Below are positions 63,813 through 64,000 of a DNA stretch of 64,000 nt, piece after piece. Both the position numbers and the translations under genes were made by a program. The stretch is from assembly GCF_001426745.1 (NCBI RefSeq), contig NZ_LMFI01000016.1, positions 62,001 through 126,000 of the forward strand. Direction: 5' to 3'. This stretch comes from Nocardioides sp. Root140. GTDB taxonomy: Bacteria > Actinomycetota > Actinomycetes > Propionibacteriales > Nocardioidaceae. Position 1 is the stretch's first letter. The number at the start of each line of letters is the position of its first letter. The notes beneath the pieces are model-generated. The model worked only from the letters and a program-made list of their open reading frames with translations, ran no database searches and had not been told where the DNA came from.

Positions 63813-63871
63813 CCGAGAGTGAATTCTGCGTCGAGTCTCGGGCCGCAACCCGACACAGAAGTCACTCTCGA
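63813..63871. repeat. long inverted repeat, copy 2 of the pair framing the DUF559-like gene
   Basis: Arms at 63813-63836 (starting CCGAGAGTGAATTCTG) and 63848-63871 (ending AAGTCACTCTCGA) pair with a few mismatches around an 11-base loop. The arm ends match copy 1 at 62581-62639. It lies upstream of the DUF559-like gene, in the 235-bp gap before the last partial gene. Confidence 0.7.
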
Positions 63872-63956
63872 TGTCCACGACCGGCCGGCGTGGGTGGCTC
63901 GAAGATGACCCGTTCTGGGGAGGCCGAGGACCGACGCCACGACCTACGCTCCGGAC

Positions 63957-64000
63957 ATGAGGGTGAGACTCCTGGGCAAGGCTGTCGCCGCCTGGATTCC
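63957..64000 (+). CDS. possible start of a gene running out of the window
   Basis: An ATG at 63957 opens MRVRLLGKAVAAWI and stays open to the window edge (14 codons). CTCCGGAC before it is only a weak ribosome site. Too little is visible to name a product. Confidence 0.3.
   Translation, partial: MRVRLLGKAVAAWI

Overview
The window is high-GC DNA with dense, often overlapping genes (ATGA, GTGA and TGATG junctions), GTG and TTG starts, and actinobacterial markers: gpgS beside a folP2-type gene, an F420-dependent oxidoreductase, an FABP/nitrobindin protein beside Fur, and a degenerate Fis-family activator. Together with REP-like elements of the type GGTCTCGATACGGGCGC...CTCGACC it suggests Nocardioides or a close relative in the Nocardioidaceae; the genus is an inference. 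There are no rRNA or tRNA genes, no insertion sequences and no CRISPR array, and no stretch over 300 bases without a gene.

Layout. 1-5.2 kb: the end of a TetR regulator, then a minus-strand operon gpgS - folP2-like - extradiol-dioxygenase-B-like - pyrimidine reductase-like, a hemerythrin protein and a HAD phosphatase. 5.3-8.1 kb: a lipoprotein-like protein, a large membrane protein with a lipase-type GHSQG motif and a small conserved protein. 8.2-13.4 kb: a 2-hydroxypentadienoate module (hydratase, acylating acetaldehyde dehydrogenase, 4-hydroxy-2-oxovalerate aldolase) with a divergent IclR regulator and an MHS-type transporter. 13.6-23.3 kb: a ten-gene operon of CoA-dependent acid catabolism (two CoA-transferases of different classes, CitE-like lyase, acyl-CoA dehydrogenase, SDR, two hot-dog hydratases, thiolase, MFS). 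23.4-28.2 kb: a TesB-like thioesterase, a cyclophilin-fold lipoprotein, and an alcohol dehydrogenase/MFS pair divergent from an XRE/MmyB-type regulator. 28.3-33.5 kb: LysR divergent from a CoA-transferase - acyl-CoA dehydrogenase - enoyl-CoA hydratase - nitronate monooxygenase operon.

33.6-51.5 kb is the centrepiece, a propane-monooxygenase-type soluble di-iron monooxygenase locus. The minus-strand series is prmA-prmB-prmC-prmD, amidohydrolase, DUF59 protein, zinc alcohol dehydrogenase, GroEL paralogue, small membrane protein, winged-helix protein, feoA, feoB GTPase and feoB permease. The hydroxylase, its electron-transfer partner, a dedicated chaperonin, the next oxidation step and ferrous-iron uptake are thus strung together. 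A divergent Fis-type activator lies upstream of prmA. The palindrome GTCTCA-N3-TGAGAC occurs between prmA and the activator and three more times beside nearby genes, which suggests a local regulon.

51.1-54.2 kb holds housekeeping and stress genes (cupin, YgfZ, Fur, nitrobindin, DsrE). 54.3-62.6 kb is an exopolysaccharide locus: low-molecular-weight tyrosine phosphatase, polyprenyl sugar-phosphate transferase, and divergently a BY-kinase/Wzz protein, O-antigen ligase-like polymerase, FkbM methyltransferase, GT61 glycosyltransferase and UDP-glucuronate decarboxylase-like enzyme. A DUF559-type gene framed by two copies of one palindrome closes the window.

The window carries several families of palindromic repeats, some between genes and some apparently in frame inside coding sequences.
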